From contig WBMV01008244.1 in the NCBI GenBank assembly GCA_013396655.1, forward strand, positions 249,019 through 313,018: 64,000 nucleotides of DNA, in the 5' to 3' direction. Made by a program: the position numbers and the translations under genes. This stretch comes from Campylorhamphus procurvoides (taxonomy: Eukaryota > Chordata > Aves > Passeriformes > Dendrocolaptidae). This document shows, in pieces, positions 10,873 to 21,293 of this stretch. Numbering within the stretch: position 1 is the first letter of the stretch; the number at the start of each line of letters is the position of its first letter. A model generated the notes under the pieces. The model was given only the letters and a program-made list of their open reading frames with translations. It ran no database searches and was not told the origin of the DNA.

Positions 10873-13090
10873 ATGGAGCTGGTTTTAACTAAGCTTGCCA
10901 AATCTTAATTAGGATTTTTTCACTAGGATTCCTGAAAACCCCAAGCCTTTGTGGAACAGCTCTGGGGTCAACTCAGGACAGAAGGTGTTGGAGGTAACCA
11001 AGGGAAGGGAGGGGGAGAGAGAAGGCAGGACTCAACCTTGAGCTCTTTTGGGGAGAGCTGGGGCCTCTTGAGGCACCAGTTAAGCCACAGTCCCTTCACT
11101 GAGTCTCTCCCGCAGAAGTTGCCCAGGAGCCAATTAACTGCAAGCAGTAATTAAAAAGAAGTAGCAGTGACTTCAAACAGCTTCATAAGTGCCATTTTCT
11201 GTACAAAACAACGACAAATACCTTGAGATAAGAGAAGGCTTAGTGCATTTTAATATCTTTATAATGAATAAATCATCTCCTCTGTAAGGTCAGTGAAAGC
11301 AGATGTGATGTGAAAGCTGGGATGCGGTTGCTCCTTAGGAATTCCTCCCCCAAGTGTTCCTTAGTCCTGACCAAGAGTCTCAGAGGAACTGTGGTGTGAC
11401 CTGATGGTGTTTAGTGCACCCAGCAGCCTCAATTCCTAACAAAAGCAATCTGTCGCCAAATATTTACTGAACTGCACTTAAATCACATTCACATCTCACC
11501 TGTCCTCTCATTACGTGACTGATGCTCTGCAGTGTCATAAATACTGAAAAAGAGCTCAAATTAAGTCTCTTCTATTAGTGAGACTTCTCTTTGAAATAAG
11601 GACAAGTATTCCAACGACAGAGCAAAATTCTGCTTTTGTAGACACTTTTGTCTGTTATGCTGACACTAAGTGGGTATTTTGATACGTCAAGTGACAAGAT
11701 AAACACAGCACAGTTTGCTATTGCCGCTTTTTATAGTTTCATAATGGATGTTCTTCACTCTTAAAAAGGCACCGTGCAGCAAAAATTCATTGATTGCCAC
11801 TTCTTCATGTGGTTTAAACTGGCTTAGAAACAACTTCAGAAACTGGCTAAAAACCAGTTCTTTGGAGTACCTTATTCTTTGTGTTCTTCCTTTTCCTTCT
11901 TTCTCATTATGTGTAAACATAAGTAGAAATTAAGCATCTTCCAGCTGTCTGTGAAGGCTCAGCTGGCCACTGCTCCTCTGGGTGTCTGCAGCCAAAAGGG
12001 GTATGGCATTAGCCTAAAAATGAAGGGAATTGAACAAATTTTCTTAGGAAGTACAAAAACAAATCTCAGATCATCATATAAATACCTGGGAGTCTCCAGA
12101 GTTAGCTGGGTTAAATGTGCCTAACGTGTATATGTGTATTTGTCACAGAACTGAAATTGCATCTTATCCAATGCCTCTTCCAGCCCCCCTTGCTGGGAGC
12201 TCGTGGTCCCTTTTGGATCAGACCCTGTTCCTGTGAGGAGTTGTGAGATGTCATCTAGGTGTACAGGCTGAAAATCTGCTGTGACTGGTTCTCTCTGATT
12301 TTCCTGCTGGTTTGTCATTAAAAGTACCCAAAATACCCCTGCACCAGCGCTGGAGAGGAGCCCAGCCTATTCCTGGGAGAGAGCTTAGTTAGCCAGGCTT
12401 AGTTATCTCTCACTCTTGAAGACTCTTCATGTTAAAACCACTTCTGGCTGCTCCCTGTGAGTTCTCCTGGGCTGTGGTTGCCTTGGGTGGTTTCCTGAGA
12501 AGCAGCAATGCTTTGGAGGAACAGCAGAGAGATTTGTCAGGAGTATCGTGCTGGGATTTTTACTTATTCTGAGAAATAAGCTGGAGCAGGATGTAAATCC
12601 TCGTTCTTCTCTGACTGGGCTTAAGGTAATGTGTTAAAATCACTTGGAGGATTTCAGACACCTGTCTCAGAGACCTGCAGGAGCTGCTGGCAGACAGCAG
12701 ATCTTTCCTTTCACTGCCTGGTTTCCTTGTGGTCTTAATGCTGGACAGGCAACGTTTCCATCTCTTTGCCATTCCTTCAGTGTCGCCTTTGCTGAGGGAG
12801 CAATTCATCTTGTGTGCCTTCGTGCCTGGTCACTGACTGGCATCCAAAGTGCTGTCACAATGCATATAATTATGACTCTTTAGACTCCTAATTATATTAA
12901 AATACCTCCAAAGATTAATTCGGTCCCTTTCAGCTTGCCACTTCACATTTTCCAAATGCTGCTTGAAAAGAGACTCATCCCAGGTTATCAAGTGCCTATA
13001 CTGATGATCTGAGAGGCAGTCGTGGCTTTAAGAGTTTATCCTGATGCTAAACCACTGTCCTAATTAATGGGGGGATTCTTGGAATGGTTC
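10873..13090. other. Repeat-free DNA with conserved-element-like tracts
   Basis: No gene recognised. About 11240-11620 is complex and has few homopolymers; it contains E-box-like CACCTG and AT-rich homeodomain-like cores. About 12840-12990 contains atgcatataattatga at 12860-12875 and further attaattc motifs. Both resemble vertebrate conserved non-coding elements (inference only). Small open frames (for example 11687-11920 minus, 12560-12808 minus) show no recognisable domain. Confidence 0.5.
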
Positions 13091-13158
13091 TGTGCAGGGC
13101 CAGGAGTTGGACTTGATGAGATTTGTGGGTCCTTTCCCTGATATTCTTGATTTTATGT
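13091..13158 (+). mobile_element. CR1 LINE 3'-end fragment
   Basis: Plus-strand CR1 tail: tgtgcagggccaggagttgg, acttgatgag, tgtgggtcctttcc and then gatattcttgattttatg as the decayed octamer repeats. Same tail type as 843-919. Only the 3' UTR end remains. Confidence 0.87.
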
Positions 13159-13765
13159 TCTACAGACCTCTATAATCCCTGTGTTGATTATCTTCTTTTG
13201 CAGGAGATGTGCCTTCCAAGGTGTGAGAAGCCATGGCAAAAGAGACCATCAGAAAGTTTTGTGGGCAGGGAGTTTCACTTTATTCTTTCCCTGTTATATA
13301 TGCTGTTTTAATAAAGTTTTTTCCCTGTTAAAGGTTGTGGGATTTCTGCAACGTAAATGAATGAAATATGATTGCTCTGAGCTTTTCCTTATCTCTTGGC
13401 ATATTTCTGGCATTGGCTGCCGCCCTGTGTTGCAGCTTGCCATGCAAGTGGTTTGTGCAAAGGAAAGGATAGAAACAAGTTCCAAATAAAGAGAACTGAA
13501 AATATTTTTAGAAGCTTCCTGCTTGATCAAATAACACACATCGTGGTCCATCAGCACCTTCTCATGAATAATGAAACAACCCTAGCCATGGAAAAGTATC
13601 CAAACACTGGGTGTGTCCCTGTTTCTCATGCTGTGTGTGGTAGTTGCTTCTTAATAACAACACGTTTTGAAGCTGGCACTCATGAGATATTGGAGGTTTA
13701 GAATGAATTTTAATCATTTATATTCAGAAATCCTAAAATAAACACCGCTTGCTGTAGAATTCCTG
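13159..13765. other. Unique sequence, no gene recognised
   Basis: At about 13205 an acceptor-like tract (cttcttttgcag) is followed 17 bp later by a donor-like aaggtgtgag. The implied 17-bp exon is too short to credit. A plus frame at 13396-13701 (101 codons) resembles no known protein. Confidence 0.5.
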
Positions 13766-13874
13766 AGTCATAGAATCCCAGAGTGGTTTGGGATGGAAAG
13801 GACCTCAAAGACCATCCCATTCCACCCCTGCCATGGGCAGGGACTCCTTCCACTAGCCCAGGCTGCTCAGGGCA
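13766..13874 (-). mobile_element. CR1 LINE 3'-end fragment
   Basis: Reverse-complement CR1: tcatagaatcccagag (octamer tail), tggtttgggatggaaaggac, the ccacccctgccatgggcagg block and ccttccactagcccaggctg. It breaks off abruptly at ggcac, which marks the truncated 5' end of the element. Confidence 0.95.
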
Positions 13875-14644
13875 CAAAGATATTTGTAAATTATTTTTAA
13901 TTAAGAGGTTTTTAATGACTGAGAAATGCTTGTTGTGGAAGGGCCTTTGCAGACCTCGCTGGGGTTGGATTGGGCAAACCTGTCTGCATGTGTGCACTGC
14001 CAGGACCTGGAGTGGTTTGGTCCTGGAAACAGCTCCCACAGTCAAGGTATTCCAGAATAATTTCCTTTTGGATGGAGATGCTTCTGCTGCTTATTAAATC
14101 CCAGCTCTCCAGTGTAAGTGGGTAATAATGGGTTTGGTTAACAAGGACTTCTTTGTGGATAATTAATTATCATCTCAAAATCCCAAAGAACTCTCTTAAG
14201 TACGCAGGACTGATGCTGGTTGGTGTCCTGTTAGAAATGTCTTTGGGAGGGAAAATGTGTTTGTACTGTCTTGGTAACGTACCTACAGCAATGAACATCT
14301 CTGCAAGTGAAAATGCTGCTCTGCTGCTTTGAAAAGTGCAGTCTGAAAACATCAGAACACCATTTCCTGCTTGCAAATGCTGACCAGGTGGTGGAAGGTA
14401 CCGAGAGCAATGTTGGAATATGTTAAATGGCTTTTTAGTGTCCTTTTGTACAAGTGCTGTCCAGGCCTTGCCCACTACTTTGTTCCATCTTCTGCAAAGT
14501 GGAGTGAATTGTTGTGGAGCCATGAGAGGTGGCTGTCCCAGTTACATTGGCCAGGAGCAGTTTGTCACTATGTGGGTACAACCAAACTGTGTATTCTACA
14601 TCCTCTGTGTCATTCTTGATGGACTGTCAATAATGGATGGTTGG
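13875..14644. other. Unique sequence, no gene recognised
   Basis: Ordinary sequence between a CR1 fragment and the probable LTR. Overlapping short frames (for example 14170-14523 minus, 14371-14619 plus) have no family resemblance. The true left end of the LTR may lie within the last ~100 bp. Confidence 0.5.
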
Positions 14645-15261
14645 CAGCAGCTGCCCAGGGCACCCCGACCCCTCAGGGGACAGGGTGGGTGTTAAAGAGC
14701 CCTGAGGGACAGGGGAGTGTTTCTGTCCTCACCCCAGTGACTGAGCTGGAATAACTCCCCTCTGGGAAGGCATCAGCACCTTCACACCCACCTGAGGGGT
14801 CTTGTCTGCTCATGGGTCATCAAGGGTTATCTCATGACTCACAGAGTAAATCACCCATTGTGGAACTCCCTGCCCTGGGGGAGGTGCTGGGCATTCCCAC
14901 CTGAACCTGAGCATATTTAATCTTGGGGTTTGGGGACTTCTGGTACAACTCTTGGATCCAGGGCAGGACCAGAATCCCAAAAGGACTGAAACTGGCACTC
15001 TGGACCAGGCTGTGACCATCATCCTCACCAACAGGTTTCCTTTCCTTCTGCTTTGCCCTCAGGGGGCCCACAGGGGCCAATGAATACCATCCTGTTTATG
15101 CCCCAGGGTGCTGGGTTATACAGTTGGGTTTGCGGGTTAAACCCAATTATTCTCTGTATCATTGTATTTATTGTAATCTTTTTTAGTAAATTGTAACTGA
15201 CTTGTGGTCTCTCTTGAGCTGGGTTCATTTCTCCCACCAGTTTACCATTAAACCAGTGGGA
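14645..15261 (+). mobile_element. Probable solo LTR of an endogenous retrovirus
   Basis: The segment resembles an avian ERV long terminal repeat in overall build. A GC-richer U3-like part is followed by a T-rich part (tattgtaatcttttttag, then agtaaattgtaactgac) and a terminal tttaccattaaaccag, a motif I associate with LTR ends of avian ERVL-like elements. No gag, pol or env homology is visible on either side within the window, so it would be a solo LTR left by recombination. The right edge is better placed than the left, which is uncertain by ~100 bp. The family assignment is from memory and needs a repeat-library match. Confidence 0.5.
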
Positions 15262-18200
15262 AATGTTCTTGGTGTGATGTCCTACTCAAGTCAGAGGGTT
15301 TGATGATTGTGGTGCTTTAGGCAGCTGAATGTTCTAAGTTATGTAGAGAATTGAATGTATAATCTGAGTGGGTTATTTCAGATCATTTAACTTTCCTAAT
15401 CTGGCTCAAGTTTTTTTTTCTTTAAGGTTCAACTGATAGGAATACTGGTGAGGTTTTTTTAGAGCACCATTTATTGTATTTTTCTTCCTGAGAAATCATG
15501 TTCATGACTCTGAAGCTGAGCATTGTGCATGAAATGCACAGAAGTTACTCTATGTAGAAAATTGAATAAAAGCTCATAGTTTTGTGGAAAAGCTACTAAA
15601 TAGTAGAATGAAAAATTAACATCTTAATGTTACCAGTTTCATTATTAATAATAATGAATAATAGTGCTGTTAGTATTGTTTTCAATTGTGTCTGGAGATC
15701 CTGTTTTTGAAGTGAAGGAACAGCTGTAATTCCATAGGAAGAGCTGCTCTCTGAACTGTGTTTACTATACTTTCAATAAATTAGATTAAGAACATGAAAG
15801 GCTGCCAGAAATTCTGTAAGAAAACTAATTCTCAAGAGTGAAAAGTCTTCAATAACCTTTCCATTTCCCGGGGAGCTTTTATTTTAAACCACATTTTGAA
15901 GCAGTAAATCCTGCTCTCCAGTGTAAATGCTCCTGACACGGTTTGCAGGAGTCTTTCTATAGTGTGTCACAGTACAAAATGTGGCCAACACCTGAACTTT
16001 CAATATATTTTGGAAATAACCTTACAAGTCCTTCTCTTTCTAGTGTGGCTGCAATTTCCAGCTACACTCACAGGCTGCTGAGTTTCCCTTTCCTTCCAGG
16101 AAATGCAAGTCTTGCGCTCGGTGAGGGTGTGCTTTGTTTTCTGGTTTTTCCCAATTTAGGTGAGGTCAGGTAGTGCTCAGACAGCAGCTGCCTGTCTGGG
16201 GGCAAAGGATTTTGTGTGCAGGGAATAGTAAATGCATTTGGAGATAAAATACCAAGCATGGGAAACACTGGCATGGGGGTTCTGCAGAGCTGAGCTCTCA
16301 GGAGGGTGTGTGGGGGCAAGAAAAGGGAAATGTGATGGAGATGAGGCAGGAGAAATAGTGGGAAGAGTAAAGAACAAGGAAGGAAAGGGCAGATCACTTT
16401 TAGGAATGATATTGTCATTTAGTTTTGCTCAGGTTCACTGGGACAGGCAAACAAACTTACCACGGCCCTTGTCCCTCAGTGCTCAAAAAAAACAAATACA
16501 GAGACATTATTTTGTTCAGGCTCTTTATCTCAGTCTTACACTGGTCAGATTATACTGGGATTTATAAGTCATTATTTCTAAGGGACTGGCCTCAAATACT
16601 GTTCTTGATCCTGGGCTGGTTTCCACGTGAGGAGTCATTCCTTGATAAATCCTGCAAGTTAAAAAGCCCCACACAAGCAAAGCTCAAACCACCGAAACCA
16701 AACTTGCAGAAAGAAATAGCAAAAAGTAACCCCCCAAAACAATAAAACCAAACCAGACAGACAGAGGGCACTTGGGCAACCCTTTCTGAACCCACTGGGG
16801 AGTTTGGTCTTTCATGGAAGATTTGATGTCTCTGAGATGAGCCATGAAGTGTTTGTTTGTTTGATCTGGGATTCTGATGTTGGGGAAATGTGGAGGAAAT
16901 GCTTGCACGTGCCACTTTTCTAGCTCAGCTTAAATATGTAAACATCCAAGTAGTTGGGTTTTACAAATGTATGGACTTCACATCACTAATTCTGGGAGCA
17001 GGGCATGAAGTGCATGAGGCATCTTAAAATCAGGGAGGAGTCCTCATGCAAAACCCCTTTTTGCCTGTCCCCAGTTGCCTCAGAGTCCACTTGTGAATTA
17101 ATTGGTTTTCCTGCTAAGAAGAGACTCGAGAGGTGGAAGGAGCAGAGGCCCAAGCCAAGGAGGTGGGGGTGGGAGTGCAGAAGGAGACTTGTCTGGAGAC
17201 TCTGTCACTGAGTTGGTGCTTACAAAGAAACTGATGGGACTTGTTCCTGTCCTCAGATGACAAAGGAACAAGGCAGGAAATTAAAATCTTGCTTAATCCT
17301 GGGTGAGGGCAGGTCTTAAGCCCTTCCTGGTGTTACATAATACAGGGGAAAGGGATATGATCTGTAAACATGCACATAAATTAACAGGCTGATGTCTCAG
17401 ATCCCAGGGAACAGCCCCTTTGCTAAAGCATCACAAGAGCATGGATTTCTGGCACAGCCTTGCTCTGCCTCCTGGTTTTTAGAGAGTTACACAGAGCTGT
17501 GCAGTGATTTTGTTATGAATTTCCAGCAAAATATTAAGCATTTCAAGCTGACTTTTCACGTGGACATCCTGCACACAAATGGGGCTGCAGGTTTTGCCCC
17601 GAGCCCTTGCAGAGATCCCACAGACCATTTGTATGGGCTTCTTCCCAGCACAGAGGAGCTCACAGCATTTGAAGGAGCTGATTTAACTGTTTCCCGTCTC
17701 ATCACCTGGCAATCCTGGCTGTGATAAAGCATCTCCTACCAGATGGCAGCTCCTCACTTGAGGAATCCTTTGGAGGCTGATGGATGATGGCTCAATTTTT
17801 TTAATGCTCGTAACACCGATGGACCTGAAATGCAGTTATCTCTACAACCACTGTATCACCATAAAAGTGAGCTGGAGGAGGAATCTGTGCCTGCAGTTGG
17901 ATTTGTGAGGCTGGAATACTTTATGCAAATGCTGGGAGATGGTGGGAAAAACTTTGTTGCTCATTTTACCATCGTTAATTGATAGCATGGTATGAACTTC
18001 ACTTGCTTTCAGTCAAGCCTGTAAATGCCATGAGGTGAAAAAGGTTTAGTCTTCCACTTTAATACACAAATTAAAATGTGAAATACTGCATATCTTTTTT
18101 TTTTGGAAGGAATTTTTCAAGCACTGCTGAGAGCTTGTGCAAATGAGATGTGGGATGGAATGATAGAAAAGTGGAATTAGGCCAAGCATCTCCTCCTGCT

Positions 18201-18694
18201 TCAGAGCTGAAGTGTTCCTGAAGGATTTGATTTCCTTCAACTTCTGAAAAACCCAAATCCAAGATGGTATTGAAATATCTGAGGGCTCTTGTGGCTGATT
18301 TGCCCAAGCAGGTACTTACACTGAGATTACTCCACAGACGTACCTGAGATGGCCCTTTTAGGGAAGCTCCAACATGACAGTGGTCCTTAAAAGCAAAAAG
18401 GAGTCCTTGCCAGTGAAACAGGGCTGGTGTGCCCCAGCAAGGAGGAGGAAAAGTGGCTTAGGTCTCGTTTTTGAGCCTCTAAAATATGTTTTCAAAGCTG
18501 TTTGCTCTGCAGGAAGCCTGGTCTGTCAAACTGGCTGAATGCTGGGAAGTGTTAATGTTCAAGCCAAGGTTCTGAGTGCAGGGCAGCACTGAGTTCCTGG
18601 GCAGTGCAGTGGGAAGGCAGAATCTTGCTTGCCAGAAAAGAGACACTTTAAAGGTTCCTGCAGTGGCTTAAAGCAAAAAGGAGCTCAAAATTAG
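15262..18694. other. Repeat-poor DNA, no gene recognised
   Basis: No CR1 in 3.4 kb. About 15550-15680 is AT-rich. About 16660-16770 is an A/C-rich low-complexity tract. Short frames at 16068-16418 (minus) and 17392-17724 (plus, 110 codons) have biased but unfamiliar composition. A T-run lies near 18093-18104. I see no exon or RNA gene. Confidence 0.5.
16660..16770. repeat. A/C-rich low-complexity tract
   Basis: The stretch consists largely of A and C on the plus strand (caaaccaccgaaaccaaac, then ccccccaaaacaataaaacc). It resembles the A/C-rich tract at 49993-50097. Such tracts can be decayed poly-pyrimidine/purine insertions; no unit period is evident. Confidence 0.6.
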
Positions 18695-18842
18695 CTCCCC
18701 CACCCCTGGAAGTGTCCAAGGCCAGGTTGGACAAGGCTTGGAGCAACCTGGGCTAGTGGAAGGTGTCCCTGCCCATGGCAGGGGGTGGAATGAGATAAGT
18801 TTCAAGGTCTCTCCCAACCTAAACCATCCTGTGACTCTGTGA
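18695..18842 (+). mobile_element. CR1 LINE 3'-end fragment
   Basis: Plus-strand CR1: cccctggaagtgtccaaggc, ttggagcaacctgggctagt, ggaaggtgtccctgcccatg, then tctctcccaacctaaaccat and octamer remnants (cctgtgactctgtga). The upstream 'ctgtggctgcc' block is missing, so truncation occurred just 5' of the tail. Confidence 0.96.
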
Positions 18843-20236
18843 ACTGCAGACCATGACTTGATATTTGTAACATGTTTGTGATGGCAGGAGAGAGCACAGA
18901 AGTGAAAACATGAAGGAATTTCTGACTGAGATTCATGGCCAAAGAGCAGAAGAGCTGGTGACCCTGCCTGAACTAGAGAGCTTCGTGCCCTGAGCTTTTC
19001 TGGGGTTGGGGGAAATTCCTTATTTATCCCATACTACCCACACTGTGTAATTAGATAATCTTGTGCCTTTTTAAAACCTAACTACTCTGCATGATAGCAC
19101 AACATTTTAAGCTTCATGAAGACACTTTGTGCCTTGCTCCCAATTTTCCAGTGTTTTTATCTGTTTAATTTTTAACTGTTTGGGTTTTCAGCATTCCATT
19201 AAAGGGTTTTTACTGCGAAGTATGGCAGGTGCTTCAAATACTGACAAGAAATGATTCTACTCCCCTTCCTCCTCCTCCTCTCGCCCTTAAAGTTAATACT
19301 GTAGCTGGGACAAAAAAGCTTCTGACTTTGGATTCGTTTTGCTGTTTTTTTTCCTTTGTTGGTGTGTTGGTTTTGTAGGGTTTTTTAATTAGAAAAAGCA
19401 ACCAAACCCTGATGGCTGAGGCTGTGTCTGGTGTGATCTGGGTGGCATAATCATCTTCTTGCCAGATTCCCTGGAGCAGCTCAATCCTGTGCCAACAGCA
19501 TCCCTGCATGGAGCATCCCTGCCACAACCCCCTGCTCCCTCCATGAGTCCTGCTACGTCTTAAAAACCCCTTTAATGGCTTAAAACATAAGGCTTTGTGT
19601 CCTCTGAAGAAATTTTCCTTGGTTACTCAGTAGAGTGGTTTGGTTTGCATTTGCTTTGCTACTTTTGATTTAAATTTGTCTTTTGTTTCTCTGGGTGAGG
19701 AGTGAATTGAAGGGGAAACAGGTGGCTCAGCTCACCTTGCAAAGTTCCTCTTGTGCAGAGCACCAGGCAGGAACAGTGTGATCTCTGTGGCACCATTCAG
19801 TTGACATTAAGCTTTGGAGGAGATTTTTTATTGACTTGCTGGAAACTGGATGAGGCTCTTAAATTATGCAAGAGCAGTCTGCTGCCTGCCTGATTGTGAG
19901 GGATTTTTCACCCAGAGAGTGGAAGGGTTGCTTTAAAGGCTGTCACTGCAGTTTGCAGCGGGCACAAATTGCTCCTGCCTCTGCTCCACTCTCACACTTT
20001 TGTCGGGGCATTAAAGTTTGATGTGCCCAAAGTGCAGGTTTCCAGCAGACTCAGGGCTGGGCTGTCAGTTCCCATGGCCATGGAGTGGGTGGTCCTGGAC
20101 AGGACCCTAATAAAGACCCCTGAGAAGTGGGAGTGAAGCTCCAGCTGTAGTTCCCTTGCTGTGTCCTCTCGTGCCTGGCAGTGGCCGAGGTTGCAGCACC
20201 TCAGCACCCCTGGGAAGGGCAGAGCCTCAGGATGGC
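18843..20236. other. Unique sequence, no gene recognised
   Basis: Contains a short CT-rich patch (about 19262-19283) and the T/G-rich stretch at 19357-19396 that matches 9585-9628. GC content rises toward the CR1 copy on the right. No coding evidence. Confidence 0.5.
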
Positions 20237-20586
20237 ATCACAGAATACCCCGAGCTGGAAGGGACCCACAGGGATCATCCAGTCCAATCCTCAGCCCTGC
20301 ATAGGACCATCCCCAAGAGTCACCCCCTGTGCCCCAGAGCATCATCCAAACCCTCCTGGAGCTCTGGCAGTGCCCACCACCCTCTGGGGGAAAAACCTTT
20401 TGCTGAGATCCGCCCTCAGCCTGCCCTGACCCAACTCCAGCCATTCCCTGGGTGCTGTCCCTGGTCCCCACAGAGCAGAGATCAGTGTCTGCCCCTCCTC
20501 TGCCCCTCCCCAGGAAGTTGTCCCTGCAGTGAGGTCTCCCCTCAGTCTCCTCTCCTCCAGCTGGACACCCCAAGTGCCCTCAGCCA
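20237..20586 (-). mobile_element. CR1 LINE fragment, internal deletion
   Basis: Reverse-complement CR1: atcacagaataccccgagct, ggaagggacccacagggatc, a cagagcatcatccaaaccct block, ctctgggggaaaaacctttt and ctcctctcctccagctggac. It reaches well into the C-terminal ORF2 region. Compared with the copy at 27602-27881 it lacks about 39 bp at the 20370/20371 junction, where ggcag joins tgcccacc directly. Long overlapping open frames here (164 codons plus, 111 minus) come from the GC-rich element, not from a host gene. Confidence 0.97.
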
Positions 20587-21127
20587 TTGGCATCACATCC
20601 TCTGGCATCACCTTGCAGGACTCCAGCAGCGTTGTAGGGTTTGGCTCTGAGGCAGAGACATCCCAGGGGGTGTGAGCCAGACTTTCCCAGCAGCACTGGG
20701 AGCCCAGCCCTGCCGTGATGGATGAAAGGGCAGGTCAGGACCTCTCCTCACGTGCTGCTCTGCCCCATGCAGCAAACCTGCCCTCATGGGTGTTCTCCAT
20801 CCTGCTCGGGGTTGTCTCACCTGTACCTGAAGATGCCAAATCTTTCATTAAAGGTCCTATGGCACACTTGGAATTTCCCTGGGATTTGCCCAGTGACGAT
20901 GATGGAGGGTTGGTGTGGCAGCACCCAAGGCAGCATTGCCCAGGTGAAAGCCATAGGTGGTGGGTGCTGGTGTGCAGCTGCCAAGCTGTGGCAGCACATT
21001 GTGACACTATGCTGGCATCTGGGAGTGGAAGTCACCATTGACACTGTCCCTCTCCCATGTGGACTGTGCTAAACCCAGCTAAAAGCAGGATGGAGGTGCA
21101 GGGATTGGAGTTGGATGGCATGTGCAT
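20587..21127. other. Unique sequence between two CR1 copies
   Basis: GC-moderate spacer with open frames on both strands (plus 20715-21041, 108 codons; plus 20722-21072, 116 codons). None resembles a known family, and the frames overlap one another, so I treat them as chance. Confidence 0.5.
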
Positions 21128-21293
21128 GGAATGCTTTGGGCTGAAAGGACCTTAAAGCACTTCCAGTGCCACTCCTCTGCCACCTTCCACTAGCCCAAGT
21201 CTCTCCAAACCCTGTCCAACCTGGACACTTCCAGGGATGGGGCAGCCACAGCTTCCCTGCCTGGCCTGTGCCAGGGCCTGCCCACCCTGTGAG
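21128..21293 (-). mobile_element. CR1 LINE fragment
   Basis: Reverse-complement CR1: tggaatgctttgggctgaaa, ccttaaagcacttcc, ccttccactagcccaagtct, ggacacttccagggatgggg and gcctgtgccagggcctgccc. The octamer tail is lost and several indels shorten the 'ttggacactt' part. Same subtype as 41700-42055. Confidence 0.94.

Noticed and set aside
13193..13231. Acceptor cttcttttgcag and donor aaggtgtgag 17 bp apart
   Set aside because: The implied exon is extremely short and nothing supports transcription.
20156..20650. 164-codon Pro/Ser-rich plus frame
   Set aside because: It is the antisense reading of a GC-rich CR1 copy.
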